Source: an uncultured Lachnospiraceae bacterium
GTDB lineage: Bacteria; Bacillota; Clostridia; Lachnospirales; Lachnospiraceae
Length of the DNA: 64,000 nt
Assembly (NCBI GenBank): GCA_910576975.1
Contig: CAJTJY010000009.1
Span: 1 to 64,000, forward strand
Direction of reading: 5' to 3'
In this document: piece by piece, positions 8,218 through 16,295 of the stretch
Layout: each line of letters starts with the position of its first letter
How positions within the stretch are numbered: position 1 is the first letter of the stretch
Made by a program: the position numbers and the translations under genes
The notes under the pieces: generated by a model
Told to the model about the DNA's origin: nothing
Databases searched by the model: none
What the model saw: only the letters and a program-made list of their open reading frames with translations

Positions 8218-8859
8218 ATGGATACCAGATCAAAAGAAGGATTTACTGGTGAAATCCGAAGAATTGGCATCATGGGAGGGACATTTAACCCGATTCACAA
8301 CGGACACCTGATGATTGCAGAAAATGCCAGGGAACAATTTTGCTTAGAACAGGTTCAATTTATCCCCACGGGACATTCTCCACTGGCACATAAACGGCAG
8401 GTCACGGACGCCGCCCACCGCTGCAAAATGGTCTCGCTTGCAATCTCAGATAATCCGTGGTTTGTGTTAAATGAGATTGAGGTGCATTCTTCAGAAACCA
8501 GCTATACATTCCGAACGGTCAAGCAGCTAAAAGAGCAGGAAGAGAATGTGGAATTATATTTTATTTTAGGCGCAGACTCTCTTTTTGATTTTGAATCTTG
8601 GAAAGAGCCAGAATTGATCTTAGAGAATTGTAATGTTTTGGCTGCTTATCGAAAACATCAGAGACAGGAAGAGTTTTTACAGCAAATTGAACGTCTCAAC
8701 AGGAAATATCCTCGAAAATTCTATCCTTTAGATACCTTAAGCCTTGAAGTTTCTTCACAGGATATTAGACGCCGGGTCAACGAACATCACACCATCCGGT
8801 ATCTGGTGCCAAAGGAAGTAGAAGCGTATATTCACAAACATAAATTGTATGTAACATAG
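8218..8859 (+). CDS. nadD: Nicotinate-nucleotide adenylyltransferase
   Basis: 213 residues. It transfers AMP from ATP to nicotinate mononucleotide in NAD synthesis. The nucleotidyltransferase signature GGTFNPIHNGHL (about residues 20-31, HxGH motif) and the SSQDIRRR variant of the second motif near residue 180 are present. The ATG at 8218 is chosen because AGAGTGGAGGAAG precedes it by 5 bases; an in-frame ATG at 8197 lies upstream of that site. It is followed by yqeK and rsfS in the order usual for Firmicutes. Confidence 0.95.
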   Translation: MDTRSKEGFTGEIRRIGIMGGTFNPIHNGHLMIAENAREQFCLEQVQFIPTGHSPLAHKRQVTDAAHRCKMVSLAISDNPWFVLNEIEVHSSETSYTFRTVKQLKEQEENVELYFILGADSLFDFESWKEPELILENCNVLAAYRKHQRQEEFLQQIERLNRKYPRKFYPLDTLSLEVSSQDIRRRVNEHHTIRYLVPKEVEAYIHKHKLYVT

Positions 8860-8901
8860 CGTTCATTTTTGTGCTTGAAAAAGCGCAGAATGGAGGGATT
8901 T

Positions 8902-9468
8902 ATGAAACGGTCGGAAATTGAAAAGAAGTTAAAAAAAGAATTAGACAGGGAGAGATATACCCATACTCTGGGAGTTATGTATACGGCGGCGGCTTTGGCA
9001 ATGGCGCATCATGTGGATTTAGAGCAGGCAATGTATGCGGGGCTTCTTCATGATTGTGCAAAATGTATTTCCAATGAAAAGAAATTGAAGCTATGCAAAA
9101 AATATGGCATTCCTGTCAGCAGATCTGAGAAGCGCAGCCTCTATCTCTTGCATGCGAAGCTAGGGGCATATTTTGCAAAAAAGGTTTACGAGGTTACGGA
9201 TCCGAAAGTTCTCCATGCCATACAGGTTCACACTACGGGAGAACCAAACATGAACACGCTTGATAAAATCATTTATATTGCAGATTATATTGAGCCAAAT
9301 CGAAAAAAAGCGCCTAATTTAGAGGAAATTCGCAATCTGGCATTTGAGGATCTGGATAGGGCGATGCTCAAAATATTATCAGATACTTTAGATTATTTGA
9401 AAGATAGAGGCGGGGAATTAGATCCGCTGACCCTGAAAACCCATCAATATTTTCGTGAGCTATTATAG
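8902..9468 (+). CDS. yqeK: HD-domain hydrolase YqeK (bis(5'-nucleosyl)-tetraphosphatase)
   Basis: 188 residues. YqeK-type HD proteins cleave diadenosine tetraphosphate symmetrically. The metal-ligand pattern is present: H21 in RYTHTLGV, H50-D51 in GLLHDCAK, H in HAKLGAY, and D in YIADYIEPNR. The start at 8902 follows AGAATGGAGGG with 6-base spacing; an ATG at 8869 in the same frame lies before that site and is less likely. It sits between nadD and rsfS, the standard location. Confidence 0.94.
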   Translation: MKRSEIEKKLKKELDRERYTHTLGVMYTAAALAMAHHVDLEQAMYAGLLHDCAKCISNEKKLKLCKKYGIPVSRSEKRSLYLLHAKLGAYFAKKVYEVTDPKVLHAIQVHTTGEPNMNTLDKIIYIADYIEPNRKKAPNLEEIRNLAFEDLDRAMLKILSDTLDYLKDRGGELDPLTLKTHQYFRELL

Positions 9469-9479
9469 AAAGAGGAAAT

Positions 9480-9683
9480 GTGAAAAAATTTGCGCATGTT
9501 TTCATGAACGGTTTGTTTGTACGAAAAACGAACACAACGGAGCAGTCGTGAAAGAAAATGTGAATGCTTTTACGAAACTTGTTTGTGCTGATAAGCGCAG
9601 AGAATGGAGGAAAGAGTGAAAGAATTTGTTAATTCTTTCCCAAACTACCTGTTTGTGCTGATAAGCGCAGAGAATGGAGGAAA
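9480..9683 (+). repeat. Three tandem 68-bp RBS-carrying repeats upstream of rsfS
   Basis: Units begin at 9480, 9548 and 9616, each exactly 68 bases. Units two and three share GTTTGTGCTGATAAGCGCAG followed by AGAATGGAGGAAA; unit one is more diverged. Unit three has an inverted pair GTGAAAGAATT/AATTCTTTC, then CAAAC/GTTTG around TACCT, then GTGC/GCGC before the ribosome site used by rsfS. Related copies occur at 11802, 40476 and, reversed, at 46510. Confidence 0.9.
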
Positions 9684-9685
9684 TT

Positions 9686-10036
9686 ATGGATAATTCACGC
9701 ACAATGGCAAAAATTGCCTGTCAAGCATTAAACGAAAAGAAAGCGGAAGAGCTGCGGGTGATTGATATTAAGGAGATCTCTCCTGTGGCTGACTATTTTA
9801 TCATAGCAACAGGTTCAAATACCAACCAAATCCAGGCGATGGTAGACGCAGTAGATGAAGAAATGGAAAAGATGGGGCATTCTACAAGACAAATTGAGGG
9901 AAATCGCAACTCTACTTGGGTATTGATGGATTACAATGATATCATTGTCCACATATTTTCCAAGGAAGACCGCCTTTTCTATGATTTAGAGAAAATTTGG
10001 ACGGATGGGAAGAAAATCGAGGTAGATGAATTATAG
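9686..10036 (+). CDS. rsfS: Ribosomal silencing factor RsfS
   Basis: 116 residues, full length (DUF143/Iojap family). It binds L14 and blocks subunit joining, thereby slowing translation in starvation. The conserved ADYFIIATGSNTNQIQAMVD and EGNRNSTWVLMDYNDIIVHIF segments are present. The ATG at 9686 follows the AATGGAGGAAATT end of a 68-bp repeat. Because three copies of this repeat stand directly before it, its leader RNA is unusually structured, and the repeats supply its ribosome site. Confidence 0.95.
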   Translation: MDNSRTMAKIACQALNEKKAEELRVIDIKEISPVADYFIIATGSNTNQIQAMVDAVDEEMEKMGHSTRQIEGNRNSTWVLMDYNDIIVHIFSKEDRLFYDLEKIWTDGKKIEVDEL

Positions 10037-10056
10037 GAATCACAAGCTTGACATAT

Positions 10057-10134
10057 AATCCATAGCTGCTGACGATCGGGCAAAACAGCCATAGGGCTTT
10101 GAAAGACACGGTCGTCAGATGCTATGGATTTTTT
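10057..10134 (+). terminator. Large-loop terminator between rsfS and lexA
   Basis: AATCCATAGC plus CTGACGATC pair with GGTCGTCAG plus GCTATGGATT across a loop of about 33 bases, followed by TTTTG. Two stacked stems of 10 and 9 bp are separated by 2-base bulges. The U tract suits termination of the plus-strand rsfS transcript; lexA converges from the other side. Confidence 0.75.
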
Positions 10135-10158
10135 GATAATGCTTTGAAATGCTTTGGA

Positions 10159-10776
10159 TTATTTAAAAAATCGAAACACGCCGAATACCTTTCCTAAAAT
10201 GGTGCATTCTTCTATGATAATCGGTTCCATGGTATCATTTTCTGGCTGAAGCCGGTAATGACCGTCTTCCTTATAAAAAGTCTTTACCGTTGCCGAATCT
10301 TCCACCAGGGCAACTACCATATCTCCGTTTGAGGCCGTGGACTGGCGTTGTACCAGAATATTATCGCCGTCAAAAATCCCGGCATTGATCATGCTTTCCC
10401 CCTTTATTTTTAACATAAAGCTTTCTTCGTTGGGCATATATTCCGCTGGGATAGGGAAGTAGCTTTCTACATTCTCCACCGCAAGCAATGGCTCTCCGGC
10501 AGCCACCCTGCCTAAAAGGGGGACGTTTACAACCTCGCGCCGGCTTAAGTTAAAGGTGTCATCAATGATTTCAATGGCCCGCGGCTTTGTAGGATCTCTC
10601 CTGATATATCCGTTCTTTTCCAACGTCTCCAAATGTGAGTGAACAGAGGACGTGGACTTTAAATGGACGGCTTCGCAAATATCCCTTACCGCAGGCGGAT
10701 AACCCCGATTCAAAATCTCGCTCTTAATGTATTCTAAGATTTCTTTCTGCTTGTCGCTTATTTTTCCATATGCCAT
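10159..10776 (-). CDS. lexA: LexA repressor (SOS regulator)
   Basis: 205 residues, full length. The N-terminal winged helix (SDKQKEILEYIKSEI...SSVHSHLETLEKNGYIRR) binds SOS boxes. Self-cleavage occurs at A93-G94 in VAAGEPLL, with catalytic S128 in KGESMINAGI and K165 in SATVKTFY. Its own promoter and a probable LexA box lie upstream, so autoregulation is expected. It is divergent from the PlsC-type gene. No anomalies. Confidence 0.97.
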   Translation of the reverse strand: MAYGKISDKQKEILEYIKSEILNRGYPPAVRDICEAVHLKSTSSVHSHLETLEKNGYIRRDPTKPRAIEIIDDTFNLSRREVVNVPLLGRVAAGEPLLAVENVESYFPIPAEYMPNEESFMLKIKGESMINAGIFDGDNILVQRQSTASNGDMVVALVEDSATVKTFYKEDGHYRLQPENDTMEPIIIEECTILGKVFGVFRFFK

Positions 10777-10870
10777 AATCTTAACCTCCTGAAGTCTCTT
10801 TCTAAAGCTCTGTTTCTAATCCGACAGATTCGTTGTAAAAATCAGGGAATTAGATATTGATTCTTTACTT

Positions 10871-10899
10871 ATCATAACATACTTTATTATAAAATGCAA
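10871..10899 (-). promoter_or_regulatory. lexA promoter
   Basis: On the minus strand, TTGCAT (10899-10894), a 17-base spacer, and TATGAT (10876-10871), about 95 bases before the lexA start codon. Confidence 0.65.
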
Positions 10900-10909
10900 A
10901 CACATATTC

Positions 10910-10923
10910 CGAAAATTTGTTCG
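10910..10923. promoter_or_regulatory. Probable LexA (Cheo-type) box
   Basis: CGAAAATTTGTTCG differs by one base from the Gram-positive SOS consensus CGAAC-N4-GTTCG. It lies just upstream of the lexA -35 element and in the divergent lexA/plsC region, so it may affect both genes. Confidence 0.6.
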
Positions 10924-10977
10924 CAAATTTTATTGGCAGATAGATGTAAGAACATGTCTAAAAAAATGGGGATTTTG

Positions 10978-11006
10978 TTGTGTTTTTGCGTAAATCATTT
11001 TATAAT
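10978..11006 (+). promoter_or_regulatory. Promoter of the PlsC-type acyltransferase gene
   Basis: TTGTGT at 10978-10983, a 17-base spacer and a perfect TATAAT at 11001-11006, 33 bases before the ATG. Confidence 0.6.
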
Positions 11007-11038
11007 GGTAGGGAAGTGCTTATTTAGGAGAAAGAAGA

Positions 11039-11758
11039 ATGATTAAATTTTTATACGTTATTTTTATGAACTTATTTCGAGCCCCCTATATGATTCCCAA
11101 GATGAGATATCAGGCGAATCATCCAGAAAAATATTCCGAAAGAAGACGTTATAGCCTGCTTTGTCACGCCATTAAGCTAATGAAACATACAGGGCATATT
11201 CATACCAAGTTTTATGGCGAGGATAACCTTCCTAAAGAAGGGGGATACATTATGTACCCTAATCATCAGGGAAAGTATGATGCGCTGGGAATTATGATCA
11301 CACATAAAAATCCCTGTTCCTTTGTGATGGATAAGGTCAAATCTAATATGATATTGGTAAACGAGATTGTGGACTTGGTACAAGGAAAACGCCTAGACCG
11401 AAAGGATATCCGACAGGCAATGAATGTGCTCAACGAGGTGGCAGAGGAAGTCAGAGAGGGCAGGAAATACATTATATTTCCAGAGGGGGACTATGCTTTT
11501 AACAACAAGAATCAAATGGTTCCTTTCAAGGCGGGATGCTTTAAATGTGCCCTGAAAGCTAAGGCTCCCATTGTTCCAGTGGCGTTAATTGACTCCTATA
11601 AAGTGTTCAATAGCTATACCATGGGCAAGGTCACCACACAAGTGCATTATCTCAAACCCTTGTTATATGAAGATTATAAAAATCTAAAAACGAAAGATAT
11701 TGCCAGGATTGTCCAAGAGAGAATTAGAAAGGTGATTGAAGATTATAGTTTTACGTAA
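11039..11758 (+). CDS. 1-acyl-sn-glycerol-3-phosphate acyltransferase (PlsC family)
   Basis: 239 residues. It is likely to acylate lysophosphatidate to phosphatidate at the inner membrane face. The HX4D catalytic pair is in YPNHQGKYDALG (H76, D81) and the acyl-acceptor motif appears as FPEGDY instead of the commoner FPEGTR, so substrate choice may differ from standard PlsC. An N-terminal hydrophobic stretch (about 3-20) could anchor it. GGAG lies 8 bases before the ATG. It is transcribed from its own promoter, divergent from lexA. Confidence 0.85.
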   Translation: MIKFLYVIFMNLFRAPYMIPKMRYQANHPEKYSERRRYSLLCHAIKLMKHTGHIHTKFYGEDNLPKEGGYIMYPNHQGKYDALGIMITHKNPCSFVMDKVKSNMILVNEIVDLVQGKRLDRKDIRQAMNVLNEVAEEVREGRKYIIFPEGDYAFNNKNQMVPFKAGCFKCALKAKAPIVPVALIDSYKVFNSYTMGKVTTQVHYLKPLLYEDYKNLKTKDIARIVQERIRKVIEDYSFT

Positions 11759-11801
11759 CATAACAACGCATTTTTTTAAAAATAATAGAAATGGGAAAAG
11801 C

Positions 11802-11869
11802 GTGAAAGAATTAAAAAATTCTTTCACGAACTACTTGCTTGTGCCGTTAAGCGCACAGAATGGAGGAAA
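11802..11869 (+). repeat. 68-bp RBS-carrying repeat upstream of dtd
   Basis: Same 68-base family as at 9480. An 11-bp inverted repeat (GTGAAAGAATT / AATTCTTTCAC), then GTGC-CGTTAA-GCGCAC, then AGAATGGAGGAAA; the dtd ATG follows 2 bases later. The preceding AAATGGGAAAAGC resembles a decayed end of another unit. Confidence 0.9.
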
Positions 11870-11871
11870 CG

Positions 11872-12321
11872 ATGAGATTTGTAATACAACGTGTAAGTTA
11901 TGCTTCTGTGGAAGTGGAAGGAAAAATAATAGGAAAGATACAGAAAGGATTTCTAGTGTTCATCGGCGTCAGCCAGAATGATACCCAGGCGATTGCAGAT
12001 AAAATGATCCGTAAATTAATTGGCATGAGAATTTTTGCGGATCAAGATGGAAAAACCAATTTGTCGCTGGAAGACGTTTCTGGTGAATTACTATTAATCT
12101 CACAATTTACTTTGTATGCAGATTGCAAAAAGGGTAACCGTCCTTCCTTTCTAAAAGCCGGCGCCCCTGATTTTGCAGAACAGATGTATGAATATATCAT
12201 CTCGGCATGTAAAAAACAGGTTTCCAATGTGCAGACAGGCTCTTTTGGTGCAGAGATGAAAATTTCACTGCTAAATGACGGACCGTTTACGATACTATTA
12301 GATTCCGATGAGATTTGCTGA
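11872..12321 (+). CDS. dtd: D-aminoacyl-tRNA deacylase
   Basis: 149 residues. It hydrolyses D-amino acids from mischarged tRNA. The conserved SQFTLYADCKKGNRPSF segment and a C-terminal NDGPFTILLDS (the family's cross-subunit GP motif) are visible. The ATG at 11872 directly follows the GGAGGAAA end of a 68-bp repeat; an in-frame ATG at 11860 falls within the ribosome-site sequence and is rejected. It is often near relA; here it stands between a lipid acyltransferase and a recombinase gene. Confidence 0.95.
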   Translation: MRFVIQRVSYASVEVEGKIIGKIQKGFLVFIGVSQNDTQAIADKMIRKLIGMRIFADQDGKTNLSLEDVSGELLLISQFTLYADCKKGNRPSFLKAGAPDFAEQMYEYIISACKKQVSNVQTGSFGAEMKISLLNDGPFTILLDSDEIC

Positions 12322-12396
12322 AAATGAGATTAATTAAGGGTGTAAATGTGCAAAAGGAGCTATTTTACACGCAATTATCAAAAGAAAAGAGTTTGT

Positions 12397-12461
12397 TATT
12401 CTATTTCTATCAGTTCGTGAAATGTTGATTTTGCGAACTGATAGAAATAGAATATCTTTTT
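12397..12461 (+). terminator. Long-stem terminator downstream of dtd
   Basis: A perfect 20-21 bp inverted repeat: TATTCTATTTCTATCAGTTCG at 12397-12417 pairs with its complement at 12434-12454 around a 16-base loop, then a T-rich tail (TCTTTTTTTCG). The stem is longer and more AT-rich than usual terminators, so a second role as a protein site or processing structure is possible. Confidence 0.7.
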
Positions 12462-12489
12462 TTCGCTAATAAAACGATTTTTAATAGCT

Positions 12490-12594
12490 TTGACAGGTCA
12501 TTGCTTTGATTTTTATGCGTCTCTTAATGAAAACACCAAGCGAGAAAATAGATTTGAACACACTCAAAGGCGAATCAAGAAAAGTTTCTTGTAA
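12490..12594 (+). other. Short open frame in the AT-rich leader before the recombinase gene (weak)
   Basis: A 34-codon frame from a TTG at 12490 to TAA at 12592 (open back to a TAG near 12448) reads protein-like (for example GHCFDFYASLNENTKR) and is less AT-rich than its flanks. No clear ribosome site. It could be the decayed 3' end of a lost gene or chance. The rest of 12595-12725 is strongly AT-rich with one CAAGAAAA/TTTTCTTG inverted pair and nothing else recognisable. Confidence 0.2.
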
Positions 12595-12725
12595 TGATTT
12601 TCTTGTTGGAAAATTTTATTAATTAAATAATTAAATTTCAATAAAAACATAATATATACTGGAATTTATTAAGAAGACAGAAAATTTATTATAACCTTTT
12701 TCTAGAAAAATTTTATCTTAAAGTT

Positions 12726-12734
12726 TGATATAAT
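12726..12734 (+). promoter_or_regulatory. Extended -10 promoter for the recombinase gene
   Basis: TGATATAAT (TGn plus a perfect TATAAT at 12729-12734), 50 bases before the start codon. No convincing -35 is present, as expected for extended -10 promoters. Confidence 0.5.
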
Positions 12735-12783
12735 TATATAGAATTACAATGCAAATCACATGTTTTTTGAAAGGAGTTTCCAT

Positions 12784-13848
12784 ATGGATTATGTAGAAAA
12801 AATTAACTTAGAAAATAAGCGTAAACTTCAGATATTATTGAACGAACTTCCAGAATTTTGTGTTGATTTTTTTCGTTATTTAGATACGCGCAATACCTCG
12901 TCTAGGACAAGTCTTTCATATGGCTATGATATTCGGCTTTTTTTTGAATTTGTCCAGAAAACGAACAATGCTTATCAAAAAATGGCTATGCATGACATTC
13001 CTATTGTGGTTTTAGATGAAGTGACTCCTGTGGATATAGAAAAATATCTGTCTTACCTCTCCTATTATCAAAAGAAAGAAGGTCAAGCAGTCACCAACGG
13101 CGAAAAAGGAAAATCAAGAAAGCTTTCTGCGATACGCACGATGTATAACTATTATTTTAAGAAAGAATTTATTAAGACAAACGCTCCGTCTATGATAGAG
13201 ACCCCCAGGAAACATAAAGAAAACATCATTCGCCTGGATAAAGACGAAGTTGCTGATTTAATCTCAGCCGTCGAAAACGGCACTTCTCTGACAGCCAGGC
13301 AGCTTTCAGCGCATCAGAAAACGAAATACCGGGATACGGCGATTTTGACATTGCTGCTAGGTACTGGGATCCGCGTATCAGAGTGTGTGGGGCTGGATAT
13401 CACAGATGTCAGTTTCAAAAATAATGGAATGCGCGTGGTACGTAAAGGCGGAAATGAATCTACCGTTTATTTCGGCGAGGAGGTCGCTGACGCACTTTTA
13501 GATTACCTAGAAATCGAACGTCCGCTTCTGGCTGAAAAGGCGCTTCCGGATCAGCAACAGGCGCTTTTTCTCTCGTTAAAACATGGACGCCTTACCACTC
13601 GTGCCGTAGAAAACCTGGTCAAAAAATATACAGGAGCTGCGAATATCACCAAAAAGATCACTCCGCATAAGCTGCGCAGTACGTATGGAACGAACTTATA
13701 TAAAGAGACGGGAGATATTTACCTGGTGGCAGACGCTTTGGGTCATAAAAGCGTGGAGACGACTCGCCAGCATTACGCTGCCATTGATGATGAAAGGAGG
13801 AAACTTGCGGGAAAGTTTTCAGGGAGTATTTTTCATGAAGATCAATGA
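12784..13848 (+). CDS. Xer-like tyrosine recombinase
   Basis: 354 residues. The N-terminal SAM-like core-binding domain covers about 20-130 and the catalytic domain about 155-345. The full catalytic set is seen: R197 (TGIRVSE), K221 (VRKGG), H295 and R298 (PHKLRSTY), H321 (ALGHKS) and the nucleophile Y331 (RQHYAAI). AAAGGAG with a 7-base gap supports ATG 12784 over the upstream ATG at 12760. No excisionase, integrase partner or att repeat is seen nearby, so a housekeeping Xer role in chromosome dimer resolution is more likely than phage integration, but this is not certain. Confidence 0.9.
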   Translation: MDYVEKINLENKRKLQILLNELPEFCVDFFRYLDTRNTSSRTSLSYGYDIRLFFEFVQKTNNAYQKMAMHDIPIVVLDEVTPVDIEKYLSYLSYYQKKEGQAVTNGEKGKSRKLSAIRTMYNYYFKKEFIKTNAPSMIETPRKHKENIIRLDKDEVADLISAVENGTSLTARQLSAHQKTKYRDTAILTLLLGTGIRVSECVGLDITDVSFKNNGMRVVRKGGNESTVYFGEEVADALLDYLEIERPLLAEKALPDQQQALFLSLKHGRLTTRAVENLVKKYTGAANITKKITPHKLRSTYGTNLYKETGDIYLVADALGHKSVETTRQHYAAIDDERRKLAGKFSGSIFHEDQ

Positions 13849-13964
13849 TTGATCCTCACTAGGGATTAAGGAGCCGCATAGATGGGCAATATGGCATTTA
13901 GGAAATCAGACGTCTCATTATCACAAGCATTCCTTCCTGCCACTGCCCCAGAATTTCCTATATT

Positions 13965-14600
13965 CTATTTGTTGCGGTTCTTTTGCTGAATGTCCATATA
14001 GTTAAGAATCATGTCGCAGCATCCTGCGATCCCAAGCTGGCTGCTGTCCAATGTCAAATGATAACTTCTGGAATCCCCCCATTTTTTACTGGAATAATAA
14101 TTGTAGTAACTGGCACGCTTTTTATCTGTTTTATGAATCATGTCAGCCGCTTTCTCGCGGGATAAGTCAAAAGTTCTAATAATATGGTTGATGCGAAAGT
14201 CCATATCGGCATGTATGAACACGTTGAGACAATTTGGGTGCTCTGCAAGAGCATAATCCGCACATCTTCCTACAATGATGCAAGATTCTTTGTCAGCAAG
14301 CTTTTTGATGGTTTCAAACTGTGCCAGAAATACTTTATGGTTTAAAGGCATATCTAAGAACGGGGCTGAAGTATATCCGCTGACGGAATATGTGTCCATA
14401 ACCAGGGAATAGAGAAAACTATTGGTGGGTTTTTCATCGTGATTTTCAAATATTTCCTGGCAAAGTCCGCTTTCCTTTGCCGCTATAGATAATAATTCTT
14501 TGTCGTAACATTTTACGTTTAGCTTATCTGAGAGCATGCGGCCGACATCCAAGCCCCCGCTGCCAAACTCTCTTCCAATTGTAATTATAAATTTTTCCAT
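13965..14600 (-). CDS. Cytidylate kinase-like family protein
   Basis: 211 residues from the ATG at 14600, chosen because AAAGGTGG lies upstream; the frame is open to 14639. The N-terminal IITIGREFGSGGLDVGR is the P-loop variant of the Cytidylate_kin2 family, and YDKELL plus the LFD/LID-like RASYYNYYSS region fit. These are common in Clostridia, probably nucleoside monophosphate kinases, but the substrate is unproven. It is not the canonical cmk. A standalone gene, converging on the recombinase gene. Confidence 0.8.
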   Translation of the reverse strand: MEKFIITIGREFGSGGLDVGRMLSDKLNVKCYDKELLSIAAKESGLCQEIFENHDEKPTNSFLYSLVMDTYSVSGYTSAPFLDMPLNHKVFLAQFETIKKLADKESCIIVGRCADYALAEHPNCLNVFIHADMDFRINHIIRTFDLSREKAADMIHKTDKKRASYYNYYSSKKWGDSRSYHLTLDSSQLGIAGCCDMILNYMDIQQKNRNK

Positions 14601-14761
14601 AAAACTACCACCTTTCTGCCTTAACCTGGCTGCACCCATTATTAATTTTAATACAAATTATGCTATTATTATAATACACTTCTTTCAAAAAGTACATAAC
14701 TTTGCTTGTGATTCACTAATTGTTTGAATTCGGTTGCAGGAAGCGCAAATGTGCTCAAAAC

Positions 14762-15694
14762 TTAAAGTTGCTTTTTTAACAGCGATTCAAAATATTCTGG
14801 CAAAGGCGCTTCCAGTTCAAGATACTGTCCGTTGGAAGGATGGATGAATCCAATGACGGCGGCATGCAAGGTTTGCCCCTGCAGGTTGCCAAAGGATTTG
14901 CAAGAACCATATACACGATCTCCTAACAAAGGATGTCCAATGCTTGCCATATGGACTCGGATTTGATGCGTACGGCCTGTTTCCAGTTCAAATTCCATGT
15001 AAGTATGCTTGGAAAACCGCTGTATGACTCTGTAATGGGTAATGGCTGTCTTGCCGTTACGCACATGGATTGCCATTTTTTTTCGGTCAATGGGATGCCT
15101 TCCAATGGCTTCGTTGATGATTCCGGCATCTTCTTTGACAATTCCTCTTACAATGCCAAGATATCGCCTTGTCACAGAATGTTCTTTGATTTGTTCTGCG
15201 ATTTTAAGATGCGCATGATCATTTTTGCAAATAATTAAGGCGCCTGTGGTGTCCATGTCAATACGATGCACGATGCCAGGTCGAATGATCCCGTTGATGC
15301 CAGAGAGGCTGTCCCTGCAGTGATACATTACGGCGTTAACCAATGTGCCAGAGCAATGCCCGGCAGAGGGATGCACCACCATTCCTTTGGGTTTATTGAC
15401 GACCAGTACGTCCGCATCTTCATAAAGAATATCAAGCGGGATGTTTTCTGGCAGAATTTCAAGCGCTTCCGCTTGTGGAATGACAACGGAAATCTTGTCT
15501 CCTGTTACTACCCGGTAATTGGATTTTTTGGGAATGCCATTTACTTTTACTTCTCCTTCACGAATCAGCTTCTGGAAAAACGATCGCGAGATCTCTTGAT
15601 TCCAGGACGACAATGCTCTGTCCAAACGTTCGGAATTCTGATTTTCAGATACTTCAAATTCGTGGTTACGATCTTCTAAACACAATTTATGCAT
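14762..15694 (-). CDS. rluD: Pseudouridine synthase, RluD subfamily
   Basis: 310 residues. An S4 RNA-binding domain (about 18-75; RSFFQKLIREGEVKVNG) precedes the RluA-type catalytic domain with the active-site Asp in HRIDMDTTG. It is expected to isomerise uridines in 23S rRNA. Start: the ATG at 15694 is only 1 base after GGAGG, too close; a TTG four codons in (15685) gives about 10-base spacing and may be the real start. It follows lspA in the same operon, a common Firmicutes pairing. Confidence 0.92.
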   Translation of the reverse strand: MHKLCLEDRNHEFEVSENQNSERLDRALSSWNQEISRSFFQKLIREGEVKVNGIPKKSNYRVVTGDKISVVIPQAEALEILPENIPLDILYEDADVLVVNKPKGMVVHPSAGHCSGTLVNAVMYHCRDSLSGINGIIRPGIVHRIDMDTTGALIICKNDHAHLKIAEQIKEHSVTRRYLGIVRGIVKEDAGIINEAIGRHPIDRKKMAIHVRNGKTAITHYRVIQRFSKHTYMEFELETGRTHQIRVHMASIGHPLLGDRVYGSCKSFGNLQGQTLHAAVIGFIHPSNGQYLELEAPLPEYFESLLKKQL

Positions 15695-15710
15695 TCCTCC
15701 ATTCCTTATG

Positions 15711-16241
15711 CTATCTGGTATGCTCTATCTGATGCTTCTTCCAGAAAGTAATCAGTTTTTCAAGTTCTTCTTCTTTATAATAGAAAAATGCCAACAGCAT
15801 GAACAATATTACGCCGCAGGTTACATAAATGTCGGCTACGTTAAAAATAGGAAAATTAATTAATTCAAAATAGAAAAAATCCACGACATAATCGAGCCAC
15901 AGACGGTCAATCAGATTTCCGATTGCCCCGGCTGCAAAAAGAATCAGGACAATCCTTGCCCAGCCATATCTTTTTTCCATAGGAGAACGCCAATAAATCA
16001 TAAGAAGAATGCCAAGCATCAAGATGGTTGCGATTACAAACCAAATCTTCATTCCCTGCATCAGTCCAAATGCTGCGCCACGGTTCTCCAGATAATGAAG
16101 TTGGAATACGTTCTTGATCAGGATGATGGAATTGCCATCTTTCAAATAGGCAGAGGCAAAATACTTTGTCAATTGGTCCAATGCCAGCAAACAGATAACG
16201 CTGCAGATTCCAAGAATGCAGCTCTTTCTTTTTTCGTTCAT
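15711..16241 (-). CDS. lspA: Lipoprotein signal peptidase (signal peptidase II)
   Basis: 176 residues, four membrane segments. It cleaves lipoprotein precursors before the lipidated Cys. The catalytic Asp pair is D112 in GNLIDRL and D137 in FNVADIYV; ENRGAAFGL is the conserved family segment. The start at 16241 follows AGAGG; the frame is open to 16280. Substrates in this window include the DacA-type and DUF3048 lipoproteins. Lies between aroB and rluD. Confidence 0.96.
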   Translation of the reverse strand: MNEKRKSCILGICSVICLLALDQLTKYFASAYLKDGNSIILIKNVFQLHYLENRGAAFGLMQGMKIWFVIATILMLGILLMIYWRSPMEKRYGWARIVLILFAAGAIGNLIDRLWLDYVVDFFYFELINFPIFNVADIYVTCGVILFMLLAFFYYKEEELEKLITFWKKHQIEHTR

Positions 16242-16295
16242 ATAGAAACCTCTTTTTGTTATAAGTAGATTCTGTGTCAAATATTCAGGCGTCCC

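Noticed and set aside
10048..10059. TTGACA followed at once by TATAAT near the end of rsfS, looking like a promoter
   Set aside because: No spacer between the two boxes, and the second is part of the terminator stem.
12784..13848. Prophage or integrative element next to the tyrosine recombinase
   Set aside because: Neighbouring genes are housekeeping, no phage genes, excisionase or flanking direct repeats were seen.
13881..13985. 34-codon frame with AAGGAG upstream between the recombinase and the cytidylate kinase-like genes
   Set aside because: Short, no family resemblance, and it runs into the 3' end of the opposite-strand gene. Probably chance.
14536..14727. Plus-strand frame over the start of the cytidylate kinase-like gene
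   Set aside because: Shadow of the real minus-strand gene with its P-loop; no ribosome site or family match.
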